The position numbers and the translations under genes are program-made. Shown here piece by piece: positions 11,739-19,823 of a stretch of 25,763 nt of DNA. The stretch lies in contig NZ_WMID02000050.1 in NCBI RefSeq assembly GCF_009711165.2, forward strand, positions 1 to 25,763, written 5' to 3'. The notes beneath the pieces are model-generated. The model had not been told where the DNA came from, did no database searches, and was given only the letters and a program-made list of their open reading frames with translations. How positions within the stretch are numbered: position 1 is the stretch's first letter; each line of letters begins with the position of its first letter. Source of the stretch: Flavobacterium sp. MC2016-06 (lineage in GTDB: Bacteria > Bacteroidota > Bacteroidia > Flavobacteriales > Flavobacteriaceae).

Positions 11739-12539
11739 ATGAAAAAAATAGTATCTCTATTAATTGTTGTTGTCCTTTTTTGTTCTTGTAGTGAATACCA
11801 AAAGGTATTAAAAAATGAAGACGTTGCGGCGAAGTTTGAAATGGCAACTAAAATGTATGATGCTGGAAAATACAATAAAGCAATTCGTCTTTTTGAGCAA
11901 TTAGCGACGTCATACAGAGGGAAACCTCAAGCTGAAAAGCTTTTTTATATGTTTTCACAGTCTTATTACAAAACAAAACAGTATTATTTAGCAGGTTACC
12001 AATTCGAAAGCTTTGTTTCGGGTTATCCTCGTAGTGAAAAAGTACAGGAAGCAGCGTTTTTAGGAGCATACAGCTATTCTAAATTAGCTCCAGTTTATAG
12101 TTTAGATCAAGCAGATACGGTAAAAGCTCTAGAGAAATTACAAGCTTTTATTGATAACTATCCAAACTCAGAATATATCGCTCAAGCCAATGAAACAGTA
12201 AAAGTTTTAAACGGTAAATTAGAGAAAAAAGCATATGAAAATGCTAAAGGATACAATACAATTTCAGATTATAAATCAGCATTAATTGCTTTTGATAATT
12301 TTATCGCTGATTTCCCTGGAACACCTTTTAAAGAAGATGCGTTGTTTTACAAATACGATTCAGCGTATAAATTAGCAATAAACAGTATTCCATCAAAAAT
12401 GGAAGAACGTTTAAACGTTGCAAAAGTAGCTTACAATAACTTATTAAAGTTTAAAGCCGACACGAAATATAAAAAACAAGCAGACGATATGAATGCTGTA
12501 GTTGAAACTGATTTACAAAAATTTACTAAAATAAAATAA
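11739..12539 (+). CDS. bamD: Outer-membrane assembly lipoprotein BamD
   Basis: This 266-aa protein is read from the ATG at 11739. An in-frame ATG at 11688 would put 17 residues in front of an otherwise perfect lipoprotein signal and is rejected. The signal 'MKKIVSLLIVVVLFCSC' ends with lipobox Cys17. The mature part is TPR helices in the BamD/YfiO pattern: 'AAKFEMATKMYDAGKYNKAIRLFEQL', 'FMYSQSYYKTKQYYLAGYQFE' type repeats and 'FPGTPFKEDALFYKYDSAYKLA'. BamD is the essential partner of BamA in folding beta-barrels into the outer membrane, such as the PorP-like protein in this window. It is followed after 4 nt by the rpoZ-like gene. Confidence 0.93.
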   Translation: MKKIVSLLIVVVLFCSCSEYQKVLKNEDVAAKFEMATKMYDAGKYNKAIRLFEQLATSYRGKPQAEKLFYMFSQSYYKTKQYYLAGYQFESFVSGYPRSEKVQEAAFLGAYSYSKLAPVYSLDQADTVKALEKLQAFIDNYPNSEYIAQANETVKVLNGKLEKKAYENAKGYNTISDYKSALIAFDNFIADFPGTPFKEDALFYKYDSAYKLAINSIPSKMEERLNVAKVAYNNLLKFKADTKYKKQADDMNAVVETDLQKFTKIK

Positions 12540-12543
12540 AGTC

Positions 12544-12861
12544 ATGGATTTAAAAAAGACGAATGCTCCTGTAAATACAATAACTTACAATAAAACAGTT
12601 ATTGAAGAGCCAACAGGAAATGTGTATGAGGCAATTACCATTATGGCTAAAAGAGCAAACCAAATTAATTCTGAAATTAAAAAAGAATTAACTGAGAAAT
12701 TAGAAGAGTTTGCTACTTATAATGACAGTCTTGAAGAAGTTTTTGAAAATAAAGAACAAATTGAAGTTTCTAAATTTTACGAAAAATTACCAAAACCACA
12801 CGCTCTAGCTGTTCAAGAATGGTTAGATGGTAAAACTTACCACAGAAGTTCAAACAAATAA
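12544..12861 (+). CDS. rpoZ: RNA polymerase omega subunit (RpoZ/RPB6 family)
   Basis: This 105-aa protein contains 'NVYEAITIMAKRANQINSEIKKEL', matching the omega/RPB6 core 'A..I...RA.QI' that contacts the beta' subunit. The Bacteroidota form is longer and divergent, with a charged C-terminal part ('YNDSLEEVFENKEQIEVSKF', 'PKPHALAVQEWLDGKTYHR'). Position between bamD and coaBC agrees: omega genes also flank coaBC in other bacteria. Gaps of 4 and 7 nt imply one transcript with its neighbours. The identification rests on a short core motif plus context. Confidence 0.85.
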   Translation: MDLKKTNAPVNTITYNKTVIEEPTGNVYEAITIMAKRANQINSEIKKELTEKLEEFATYNDSLEEVFENKEQIEVSKFYEKLPKPHALAVQEWLDGKTYHRSSNK

Positions 12862-12868
12862 TAGTACA

Positions 12869-14083
12869 ATGTCAGTTTTAAACGGTAAAAAAGTTTTACT
12901 AGGAGTTTCTGGTGGAATTGCAGCCTATAAAACAGCCACATTAGTACGACTTTTTATAAAAGCAGGTGCACATGTCCAAGTGATAATGACACCTGCTTCT
13001 AAGGATTTTGTAACCCCACTTACGTTATCTACGTTATCTAAAAATCCTGTGCATTCTAGTTTCTTTAATCAAGATGATGAAGATGCTGTTTGGAACAATC
13101 ATGTTGAATTGGCACTTTGGGCTGATTTAATGATAATTGCTCCAGCAACAGCTAATACATTGTCTAAAATGACTACAGGAAACTGTGATAATCTTCTAAT
13201 CGCTACCTATTTATCGGCCAAATGTCCTGTTTACTTTGCTCCCGCAATGGATTTGGATATGTACAAACACCCTTCTACAATTGCCAGCTTTACAGCTTTA
13301 AAACAATTTGGAAATGTTATGATTCCTGCCGAAAATGGTGAATTAGCCAGTGGTTTATCTGGTGAAGGCAGAATGGCTGAACCTGAGAATATTATCGCTT
13401 TTCTTGAAGCCGATTTAGAAAGTAAATTACCCCTAAAAGGAAAAAAAATACTAATTACTGCTGGTCCGACATACGAAGCAATAGATCCCGTACGTTTTAT
13501 AGGAAATCATTCTTCTGGAAAGATGGGTTTTGATATTGCAAATGAAGCAGCAAGTTTGGGAGCAGAAGTAGTTTTAGTTTCTGGACCTACACACTTTAAG
13601 GTTAAAAATGATTCGATAGAGCTTATAAATGTAGTTTCTGCAGAAGAAATGTATAATGCTTGTCATTTACATTTTAATAATGTTGATGTTGCAATTGCAG
13701 CGGCAGCAGTTGCGGATTATAAGTCTAAAGTAGTAGCTTTACAAAAGATAAAAAAAGCTCCAGATGAATTTTCGATTGAACTCGAAAAGACAAAAGACAT
13801 TTTATCTTCATTGGGAGCAATTAAAAAAAATCAGTTTCTAATAGGATTTGCTTTAGAGACCGAGAATGAAATTGAAAATGCTAAGTTGAAAATCCAGAAA
13901 AAAAACTTAGATTTGATTGTTTTAAATTCCTTACAAGATGAAGGGGCAGGTTTTAAGAAAGCAACCAATAAAGTAACCTTTATTGATAAAGATTTTAAAA
14001 TTGAACCAATGGAATTGAAATCGAAAGAATCTGTAGCTGTTGATATTTTGAGCAAAGTGATTTTGCATTTTTCAAAATCATAA
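12869..14083 (+). CDS. coaBC: Bifunctional phosphopantothenoylcysteine synthetase/decarboxylase CoaBC (Dfp)
   Basis: This 404-aa protein makes 4'-phosphopantetheine for CoA in two steps. The start at 12869 gives 'MSVLNGKKVLLGVSGGIAAYK', typical of the family. An upstream ATG at 12827 lies inside rpoZ and is rejected. The N-terminal FMN decarboxylase (about 1-185) has the catalytic His H78 in 'NHVELALWADLMIIAPATANT'. The usual 'PxMNxxMW' motif reads 'PAMDLDMY' (D128 in place of E. coli N125), and the usual 'ACGxxGxGR' reads 'ASGLSGEGR' (S161 in place of C158). The C-terminal CTP-dependent synthetase (about 190-404) has 'ITAGPTYEAIDPVRFIGNHS', 'SSGKMG' and 'AAAVADYK'. coaE, the last step of the CoA pathway, lies about 5 kb downstream. 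Confidence 0.97.
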   Translation: MSVLNGKKVLLGVSGGIAAYKTATLVRLFIKAGAHVQVIMTPASKDFVTPLTLSTLSKNPVHSSFFNQDDEDAVWNNHVELALWADLMIIAPATANTLSKMTTGNCDNLLIATYLSAKCPVYFAPAMDLDMYKHPSTIASFTALKQFGNVMIPAENGELASGLSGEGRMAEPENIIAFLEADLESKLPLKGKKILITAGPTYEAIDPVRFIGNHSSGKMGFDIANEAASLGAEVVLVSGPTHFKVKNDSIELINVVSAEEMYNACHLHFNNVDVAIAAAAVADYKSKVVALQKIKKAPDEFSIELEKTKDILSSLGAIKKNQFLIGFALETENEIENAKLKIQKKNLDLIVLNSLQDEGAGFKKATNKVTFIDKDFKIEPMELKSKESVAVDILSKVILHFSKS

Positions 14084-14155
14084 TGTTTCAAAAGACAGGT
14101 TAAAGCATAAATAAATTGACCTATTTGTGTTAGAAAATGAAATATGATATTTGAT

Positions 14156-15040
14156 ATGAATAAAATAGTTACTCTTTTTATATTCTTTATTTTTGGTTTT
14201 GCGCAGGCACAACAGTTAAACTGTACAGTAACGATTAATACTGAAAGACTGCCAAATCCAAATCAGCAGGTTTTTAAAACGCTTCAAACTTCTTTGTCTG
14301 AATTTGTAAACAAAACAGATTGGACGGGTTCTGTTTTAAAACAAAACGAACGTATCAATTGTTCAATGTATATTACATTGTCTTCTAATAGTTCAGATCA
14401 GTTTACAGGAACTATTCAGGTACAAGCGTCTAGATTAATTTATAATTCAACCTATTCATCTCCAATTTTAAATTTTAACGACAAAGATTTTAATTTTAGA
14501 TACACAGAGTACGAACCTTTGTTGTTTAACCCAACTGTATATGAGTCTAATTTAGTATCTGTAGTTTCTTTTTACAGCTATTTAATTTTAGGAATGGATG
14601 CAGATACCTTTCAATCAGGGGGAGGAACTCAATATCTAGAAACAGCTCAAAATATTGCAAATGTTGCACAGCAAGGTGGCTTTAAAGGCTGGAACCAGGC
14701 TGATGGACTTCAAAATCGTTATTATTTAATAAACGACATGGTTTCGCCTATGTACATTGATTTGCGCCAGACAATGTTTGCTTATCATACTGCTCTAGAC
14801 GGAATGAGTGCAGATTTAAAAACTTCAAAAGAAAAAGTAAAAGCTTCTTTGTTAAACATAGGGAAATTAGCTTCGGTAAAACCAAACGCTTTTTTAACCA
14901 GAGTATTTTTTGATGCCAAATCAGATGAAATAGTTTCTATATTCTCAGGCGGACCAAACATTCCTATTAATGATTTGACAGAGGTTTTAAATAAAGTTTC
15001 GCCATTGAATACCACCAAATGGTCGCAGATTAAATTTTAG
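14156..15040 (+). CDS. PorD-like / DUF4835 family secreted protein (T9SS-associated)
   Basis: This 294-aa protein is read from the ATG at 14156. An in-frame ATG at 14144 adds four residues before a good Sec signal 'MNKIVTLFIFFIFGFAQA', cleaved before 'QQLNCTV'. The body matches the DUF4835 family, annotated in Bacteroidota as the T9SS protein PorD: 'VTINTERLPNPNQQVFKTLQ', 'FNFRYTEYEPLLFNP', 'VSFYSYLILGMDADTF' and 'QNIANVAQQGGFKGW'. It is exported to the periplasm or outer membrane. Its molecular role is unclear. It lies between coaBC and recN, a gene order I recall as common in Flavobacteriia, and its presence fits the secretion operon at the left of the window. Confidence 0.9.
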   Translation: MNKIVTLFIFFIFGFAQAQQLNCTVTINTERLPNPNQQVFKTLQTSLSEFVNKTDWTGSVLKQNERINCSMYITLSSNSSDQFTGTIQVQASRLIYNSTYSSPILNFNDKDFNFRYTEYEPLLFNPTVYESNLVSVVSFYSYLILGMDADTFQSGGGTQYLETAQNIANVAQQGGFKGWNQADGLQNRYYLINDMVSPMYIDLRQTMFAYHTALDGMSADLKTSKEKVKASLLNIGKLASVKPNAFLTRVFFDAKSDEIVSIFSGGPNIPINDLTEVLNKVSPLNTTKWSQIKF

Positions 15041-15091
15041 TTTTCCCAGTTCTATCATTCTTTACTAACTTTCTATACTTATATTTTCCTC

Positions 15092-16744
15092 ATGATTACT
15101 TCACTGTCGATTAAAAATTATGCTTTAATAGAAAAACTTACAATAGATTTTTCTAAAGGTTTTTCAATAATAACAGGTGAAACAGGTGCGGGTAAATCTA
15201 TTATATTAGGCGCAATTGGCCTTGTTTTAGGAAAAAGAGCAGACCTGACATCTTTAAAAAATAAAGAAGAAAAATGCGTAATTGAAGCTCATTTTGAAAT
15301 TTCTAAATACAATTTAAAAGAATTTTTCACAGCAAATGATCTTGATTACGAAGATGAAACCATTATTAGACGTGAAATTTTGCCTTCGGGTAAATCTCGT
15401 GCTTTTATAAATGACAGTCCAGTAAATCTTCAAGAATTGCAAGATTTGAGTTTGTTTTTGATCGACATTCATTCGCAGCAGCAAACACAGGAATTATCAG
15501 ATGAAAACGTTCAATTTAAAATTATTGATGCAATTGCAGCTAATTTTGAAACAATTGCGGTATATCAAAAAGTGTTAAAAGCGTATAAATCAGATAAATC
15601 AAAATTAAACGCTTTGCTAAAGAAACAAAGCGATTCAGGAAAAGAGCAGGAATACAATACATTTTTAGTGAATGAGTTGATTTCGGCTAAATTAAAATCA
15701 GGCGAACAAGAAGAATTAGAAGCTGATTTTGAAAAACTGAATAATGTTGAAATTATCAAAGAATCTATAGATAAATCTTTAGTAATTGCTAATGAAGAAC
15801 AGTTTGGTGTTTTTCATAATCTAAATGAAATCAAAGCTTCTTTACAGAAAATAGCACTTTTTTCGCCTGAATATCAAACCATTTTTGATAGAATAACAAG
15901 TGTTGCAATAGAGTTTGATGATGTTTCTAAAGAATTACAAAACTGTTCAGAGAAATTATTAAACGATCCAGCACAATTAGAAATTGTAAGTCAGAAACTA
16001 CAGTTAATTTTTAATTTGCAGAAAAAACATCAAGTAACTTCTGTTGATGAACTGCTTCAAATTCAAGCTAATTTAGAAAATACATTACTTGAATTGGATA
16101 ATATGGATGAAGAAATCGCAGTATTATCTAAAGCTATTGAAGAAAAAACAGCAGAATTAGATCGTTATTCAGAGACTATAAATCAAAATAGAATAAAAGC
16201 CATTCCGGTTTTATCTAACCAATTAATAGCTATTTTAGAAACATTAGGAATGCCTAATGTTCGTTTTAAAATGGAACTTTTACCTTCAGAAACATATTTT
16301 CAAAACGGAAAAGACGAATTGCAATTCCTTTTTTCTGCGAATAAAGGAACTGATTTTGGCTTGCTTAAAAAAGTAGCTTCAGGAGGAGAAATGTCACGTA
16401 TTATGCTGGCTGTAAAAGCAATCCTAGCAAAATATTCAAAATTGCCAACCTTAATTTTTGATGAAATTGATACGGGAGTTTCCGGAGAAATTGCCATTAG
16501 AATGGGAGAGATTATGAAAGAAATGAGCACAACGATGCAAATTTTTGCCATAACACATTTACCACAGATTGCAGCAAAAGGAGATTCTCATTTTAAAGTC
16601 TTTAAATCTACAACAGACGATGACACACAATCAGAATTAAAGCTGTTATCTCAGGAAGAAAGAGTTATAGAAATCGCTCAAATGTTATCTGGAGCAGTCG
16701 TTTCTGATTCGGCTTTAAATCACGCCAAAGCCTTGTTGAACTAA
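15092..16744 (+). CDS. recN: DNA repair protein RecN
   Basis: This 550-aa SMC-like ATPase acts early in double-strand break repair. Walker A 'GETGAGKS' is at 29-36. The ABC signature 'SGGEMSR' is near 430-436. Walker B 'LIFDEIDTGVSG' has D457 and E458, followed by the D-loop/H-loop region 'ITHLPQIAAKGD'. Between the ATPase halves are long charged helices (about 150-370, 'KLNALLKKQSDSGKEQ', 'DNMDEEIAVLSKAIEEKTAEL') forming the short coiled coil of RecN. Full length and intact. No SOS-type operator is recognisable upstream. The 3' end carries the -33 element of the fabV promoter. Confidence 0.98.
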   Translation: MITSLSIKNYALIEKLTIDFSKGFSIITGETGAGKSIILGAIGLVLGKRADLTSLKNKEEKCVIEAHFEISKYNLKEFFTANDLDYEDETIIRREILPSGKSRAFINDSPVNLQELQDLSLFLIDIHSQQQTQELSDENVQFKIIDAIAANFETIAVYQKVLKAYKSDKSKLNALLKKQSDSGKEQEYNTFLVNELISAKLKSGEQEELEADFEKLNNVEIIKESIDKSLVIANEEQFGVFHNLNEIKASLQKIALFSPEYQTIFDRITSVAIEFDDVSKELQNCSEKLLNDPAQLEIVSQKLQLIFNLQKKHQVTSVDELLQIQANLENTLLELDNMDEEIAVLSKAIEEKTAELDRYSETINQNRIKAIPVLSNQLIAILETLGMPNVRFKMELLPSETYFQNGKDELQFLFSANKGTDFGLLKKVASGGEMSRIMLAVKAILAKYSKLPTLIFDEIDTGVSGEIAIRMGEIMKEMSTTMQIFAITHLPQIAAKGDSHFKVFKSTTDDDTQSELKLLSQEERVIEIAQMLSGAVVSDSALNHAKALLN

Positions 16745-16762
16745 AAAAATGCTCTATATTTG
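16733..16762 (+). promoter_or_regulatory. fabV promoter overlapping the recN 3' end
   Basis: TTG (16733-16735, inside the last codons of recN), a 19-nt spacer and TATATTTG (16755-16762) match the Bacteroidota consensus. The leader to the fabV ATG would be about 80 nt and very A/T-rich. Confidence 0.75.
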
Positions 16763-16783
16763 TCTATTAATTGAAGCATTTTT
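16745..16783 (+). terminator. Probable recN terminator hairpin
   Basis: Stem aaaaatgct (16745-16753) pairs with agcattttt (16775-16783) around a 21-nt loop. The loop contains the fabV -7 element, so read-through and initiation share one site. The long loop makes it a modest terminator. Confidence 0.45.
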
Positions 16784-16849
16784 GTGATTTAAAACCAAAT
16801 TTTAATTGCAATTTTTACATTAAAAAAAATAAAAAACATTTTTAAGATT

Positions 16850-18040
16850 ATGATTATAGAACCTAGAATGAGAGGATTTATTTGTTTGACTGCCCACCCA
16901 AAGGGAAGCGAGCAAAATGTTAAGAATCAAATTGAATATATAAAATCAAAAGGTGCAATTGCTGGAGCAAAAAAAGTTTTAGTTATTGGAGCTTCAACAG
17001 GTTTTGGATTGGCTTCAAGAATAACAAGTGCATTTGGATCTGATGCTGCTACTATTGGAGTGTTTTTTGAAAAACCACCAGTAGAAGGAAAAACAGCTTC
17101 TCCAGGCTGGTACAACTCTGCAGCTTTTGAAACTGAAGCTCACAAAGCAGGTTTATATGCAAAAAGTATCAACGGAGATGCTTTTTCAAATGAAATAAAA
17201 AGAGAAACATTAGATTTAATCAAAGCCGATTTAGGTCAGGTAGATCTTGTAATATATAGTTTAGCTTCACCAGTTCGTGTGCATCCAGTTACTGGTGTAA
17301 CACACCGTTCTGTTTTGAAACCTATCGGGCAGACTTTTACCAATAAAACAGTAGATTTTCATACAGGAAAAGTTTCTGAGGTTTCTATTGAGCCATGTAC
17401 AGACGAAGATATTGCTAACACAATCGCTGTAATGGGCGGGGAAGACTGGGCAATGTGGATTGAAGCATTGAAAAATGAAAATTTATTAGCAGAAGGCGCT
17501 TCTACAGTTGCTTATTCTTATATCGGGCCATCATTGACAGAAGCAGTTTACCGTAAAGGTACAATTGGTCGTGCAAAAGACGATTTAGAAGCGACAGCAT
17601 TTACAATTACAGATAGTTTAAAATCTATTGGAGGAAAAGCTTATGTTTCTGTAAACAAAGCATTAGTTACACAAGCAAGTTCTGCAATTCCGGTAATTCC
17701 GTTATACATTTCTCTTCTATATAAAATAATGAAAGAAGAAGGAATTCATGAAGGTTGTATCGAGCAGATTCAACGTTTGTTTAAAGATAGATTATACAGT
17801 GGATCTGATGTTCCTACAGATGAAAAAGGTAGAATTAGAATCGATGATTGGGAAATGCGTGATGATGTTCAGGCAAAAGTGGCTAAACTTTGGTTAGAAG
17901 CTACAACAGAAACATTGCCAGAACTTGGAGATTTGGCAGGATATAAAAGCGATTTCTTAAACTTATTCGGTTTCGGATTTGAAGGAGTTGATTATGATGC
18001 AGAAGCAAATGAACTTGTTCAAATTGAAAGTATCAAATAA
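16850..18040 (+). CDS. fabV: Enoyl-ACP / trans-2-enoyl-CoA reductase FabV
   Basis: This 396-aa NADH-dependent enzyme reduces the enoyl group in the last step of each fatty-acid elongation cycle. The N-terminus 'MIIEPRMRGFICLTAHP' and the Rossmann glycine-rich 'VIGASTGFGLASRI' are characteristic. The catalytic pair follows the FabV spacing Tyr-x8-Lys, Y234 and K243 in 'YRKGTIGRAK', longer than the Tyr-x6-Lys of FabI. The C-terminal 'DDWEMRDDVQAKV' and 'LFGFGFEGVDYDAE' also match. FabV enzymes are generally insensitive to triclosan, so natural tolerance is plausible. It is a single-gene unit with its own promoter and a strong terminator. Confidence 0.98.
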   Translation: MIIEPRMRGFICLTAHPKGSEQNVKNQIEYIKSKGAIAGAKKVLVIGASTGFGLASRITSAFGSDAATIGVFFEKPPVEGKTASPGWYNSAAFETEAHKAGLYAKSINGDAFSNEIKRETLDLIKADLGQVDLVIYSLASPVRVHPVTGVTHRSVLKPIGQTFTNKTVDFHTGKVSEVSIEPCTDEDIANTIAVMGGEDWAMWIEALKNENLLAEGASTVAYSYIGPSLTEAVYRKGTIGRAKDDLEATAFTITDSLKSIGGKAYVSVNKALVTQASSAIPVIPLYISLLYKIMKEEGIHEGCIEQIQRLFKDRLYSGSDVPTDEKGRIRIDDWEMRDDVQAKVAKLWLEATTETLPELGDLAGYKSDFLNLFGFGFEGVDYDAEANELVQIESIK

Positions 18041-18064
18041 ATAGCAGTTTATTAGAATGAAAAC

Positions 18065-18097
18065 AAAAACCATCAATCAAAAGTTGATGGTTTTTTT
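18065..18097 (+). terminator. Rho-independent terminator after fabV
   Basis: A 12-bp stem, aaaaaccatcaa (18065-18076) with ttgatggttttt (18084-18095), around a 7-nt loop and followed by more T, starts 24 nt after the fabV stop. Confidence 0.85.
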
Positions 18098-18117
18098 GTG
18101 AATATAACATATCTTTG
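18084..18117 (+). promoter_or_regulatory. Candidate promoter for the glycosyltransferase-coaE unit
   Basis: TTG (18084-18086) and TATCTTTG (18110-18117) are 23 nt apart, at the upper limit of the consensus spacing. The TTG is part of the right arm of the fabV terminator. The leader would be about 45 nt. Confidence 0.5.
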
Positions 18118-18167
18118 TTAAAATTTTGAAGTTTAAAAAATTGCCACTTTAATACGCAAATCCCGTT

Positions 18168-19166
18168 ATGATTTTTTCTTTAATTATACCCGTGTATAAT
18201 CGCCCAGATGAAGTTGATGAACTTTTAGAAAGTCTCACAAAATCTGATTTTAATGAAGCTTTTGAAATTGTTCTTGTTGAAGATGGGTCTTCAATTCCCT
18301 GCAGAGATGTAGTTATGAACTATGATGGAAAGCTAAATATATCTTATTATTTTAAAGAAAACTCAGGTCCAGGAGATTCAAGAAACTTTGGAATGCAAAA
18401 GGCGAGAGGCGATTATTTTATCATTTTTGATTCAGATTGTATTATTCCACCTAACTATCTTACAGAAGTTAGAAAGGCGTTAAATGAAAATTATGTAGAT
18501 TGTTTTGGCGGGCCAGATAAAGCCTTAGACAGCTTTTCTGATATTCAGAAAGCTATAAACTTTGCCATGACTTCTTTTCTTACCACAGGCGGTATTCGTG
18601 GCGGATCTGAAAAAATTAATAAATTTCAGCCGCGTAGTTTTAATATGGGAATCTCTAAAAAAGCTTTTGAAGCATCAAAAGGATTTGGAAATATTCATCC
18701 AGGAGAAGATCCAGATTTATCAATTCGTTTATGGAATTTAGGTTTTGAAACCAGATTGTTTACAGAAGCGTATGTATATCACAAGCGTAGGATTGATTGG
18801 GAAAAATTTTCCATACAAGTAAACAAATTTGGAAAGGCCAGACCAATATTAAATAGCTGGTATCCAGAGCATAATAAGCTTACTTTTTTCTTTCCAACTG
18901 TTTTTATGCTAGGATTATTATTAGCTTTTTTACTATTAATTTTTAATATTGATATTTTATTACAATTATATTTTGTATATTTCGTTATAATTTTTCTTAC
19001 AGCGAGTGTTCAGAATAGAAGCATTAAAATTGGATACCTTTCTGTAATTGCAGTTTGGAAACAATTTTATGGTTATGGAACGGGGTTTTTAGAATCATTT
19101 GTAAAAATTATTCTACTAAAGAGAAAACCACAAGAGGCTTTTCCTCGTATGTTTTTTAAAGTTTAG
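18168..19166 (+). CDS. Family 2 glycosyltransferase, membrane-anchored
   Basis: This 332-aa inverting GT-A glycosyltransferase starts with 'FSLIIPVYNRPDEVDELLESL'. It has the nucleotide-binding 'IVLVEDGSS', 'NSGPGDSRNFGMQKARGDYF', and the metal-binding DxD as 'DSDC' (D88, D90). The acceptor/base region is 'GGIRGGSEKINKFQPRSFNMGISKKAF' type, with 'HPGEDPDLSIRLWNLGF' matching the ED motif. Two transmembrane helices follow at about 239-260 and 262-285, with a basic C-terminal tail ('LLKRKPQEAFPRM'). Presumably it adds a sugar to a lipid-linked or cell-surface glycan at the cytoplasmic face. The substrate cannot be read from sequence. It ends one base before the coaE ATG, so the two are co-transcribed. 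Confidence 0.9.
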   Translation: MIFSLIIPVYNRPDEVDELLESLTKSDFNEAFEIVLVEDGSSIPCRDVVMNYDGKLNISYYFKENSGPGDSRNFGMQKARGDYFIIFDSDCIIPPNYLTEVRKALNENYVDCFGGPDKALDSFSDIQKAINFAMTSFLTTGGIRGGSEKINKFQPRSFNMGISKKAFEASKGFGNIHPGEDPDLSIRLWNLGFETRLFTEAYVYHKRRIDWEKFSIQVNKFGKARPILNSWYPEHNKLTFFFPTVFMLGLLLAFLLLIFNIDILLQLYFVYFVIIFLTASVQNRSIKIGYLSVIAVWKQFYGYGTGFLESFVKIILLKRKPQEAFPRMFFKV

Positions 19167-19167
19167 T

Positions 19168-19764
19168 ATGACAAAAGTTATTGGCTTAACAGGCGGTATC
19201 GGCAGTGGTAAAACTACTATCGCAAACTATTTTAATAAAATGGGCGTTCCCGTTTATATTGCCGATGATGCTGCAAAAAAAGTAATGCAGTCAGAAAGTA
19301 TTATAAGAGAAATAAAAACAGCTTTTGGTGAATCTCTTTTTGAAAACAATATTTTGAATAGAGCAAAACTTGCAGCAATTGTATTTAATGATTCTGAAAA
19401 ATTAGCGGCCCTAAATGCGATTGTTCATCCGGCTGTAAAAAAAGATTTCGAATCATGGCTTTTAGAAAAAAAAGAATATGATTATGTAATGTATGAAGCT
19501 GCAATTTTGTTTGAAAGCGGACGATATAAAGACTGTGATGTAATTATAAACGTTACGGCTCCAGAAGAAGTAAGAATTGAAAGAGTTTTAAAACGTGATA
19601 AAACTACCAAAGAACAGGTTTTAAGCAGGATTAAAATGCAGTGGAATGACGAAAAACGAATTTCTAATAGCAATTTTGTAATTAATAACGATAATCTTAA
19701 AATTGCTGAAGAAGAAGTTGTTAAAATTCTTAAAATTTTAGATATAAAACAAAATCAGTCTTAA
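19168..19764 (+). CDS. coaE: Dephospho-CoA kinase CoaE
   Basis: This 198-aa enzyme phosphorylates the 3'-hydroxyl of dephospho-CoA, the final step of CoA synthesis. The P-loop 'GGIGSGKT' is at 9-16. Further family motifs are 'YIADDAAKKVM', 'LNAIVHPAVKKDF', 'EAAILFESGRYKDCD' and the lid arginines in 'VLSRIKMQWNDEKRISNSNF'. Length is normal. The start follows the glycosyltransferase stop by one base, indicating translational coupling, and the kinase gene of the two-component pair follows after 59 nt. Confidence 0.97.
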   Translation: MTKVIGLTGGIGSGKTTIANYFNKMGVPVYIADDAAKKVMQSESIIREIKTAFGESLFENNILNRAKLAAIVFNDSEKLAALNAIVHPAVKKDFESWLLEKKEYDYVMYEAAILFESGRYKDCDVIINVTAPEEVRIERVLKRDKTTKEQVLSRIKMQWNDEKRISNSNFVINNDNLKIAEEEVVKILKILDIKQNQS

Positions 19765-19823
19765 ATGTTAATATTTGGTTAATGTATTATTTAGTATATT
19801 GTTAAAATATTAATTTTGTTTCG

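Noticed and set aside
12827..12868. Upstream ATG for coaBC
   Set aside because: It lies inside rpoZ; the ATG at 12869 starts exactly at the conserved N-terminus after a 7-nt gap.
14084..14155. Promoter between coaBC and the PorD-like gene
   Set aside because: Several TATTTG-like strings occur, but none fits TAnnTTTG with a correctly spaced TTG.
19811..19818. TAATTTTG just before the histidine kinase ATG as a promoter giving a leaderless mRNA
   Set aside because: No TTG is present at 17-23 nt upstream, and the element is so close to the ATG that the start would fall on it; likely a chance match in A/T-rich DNA.
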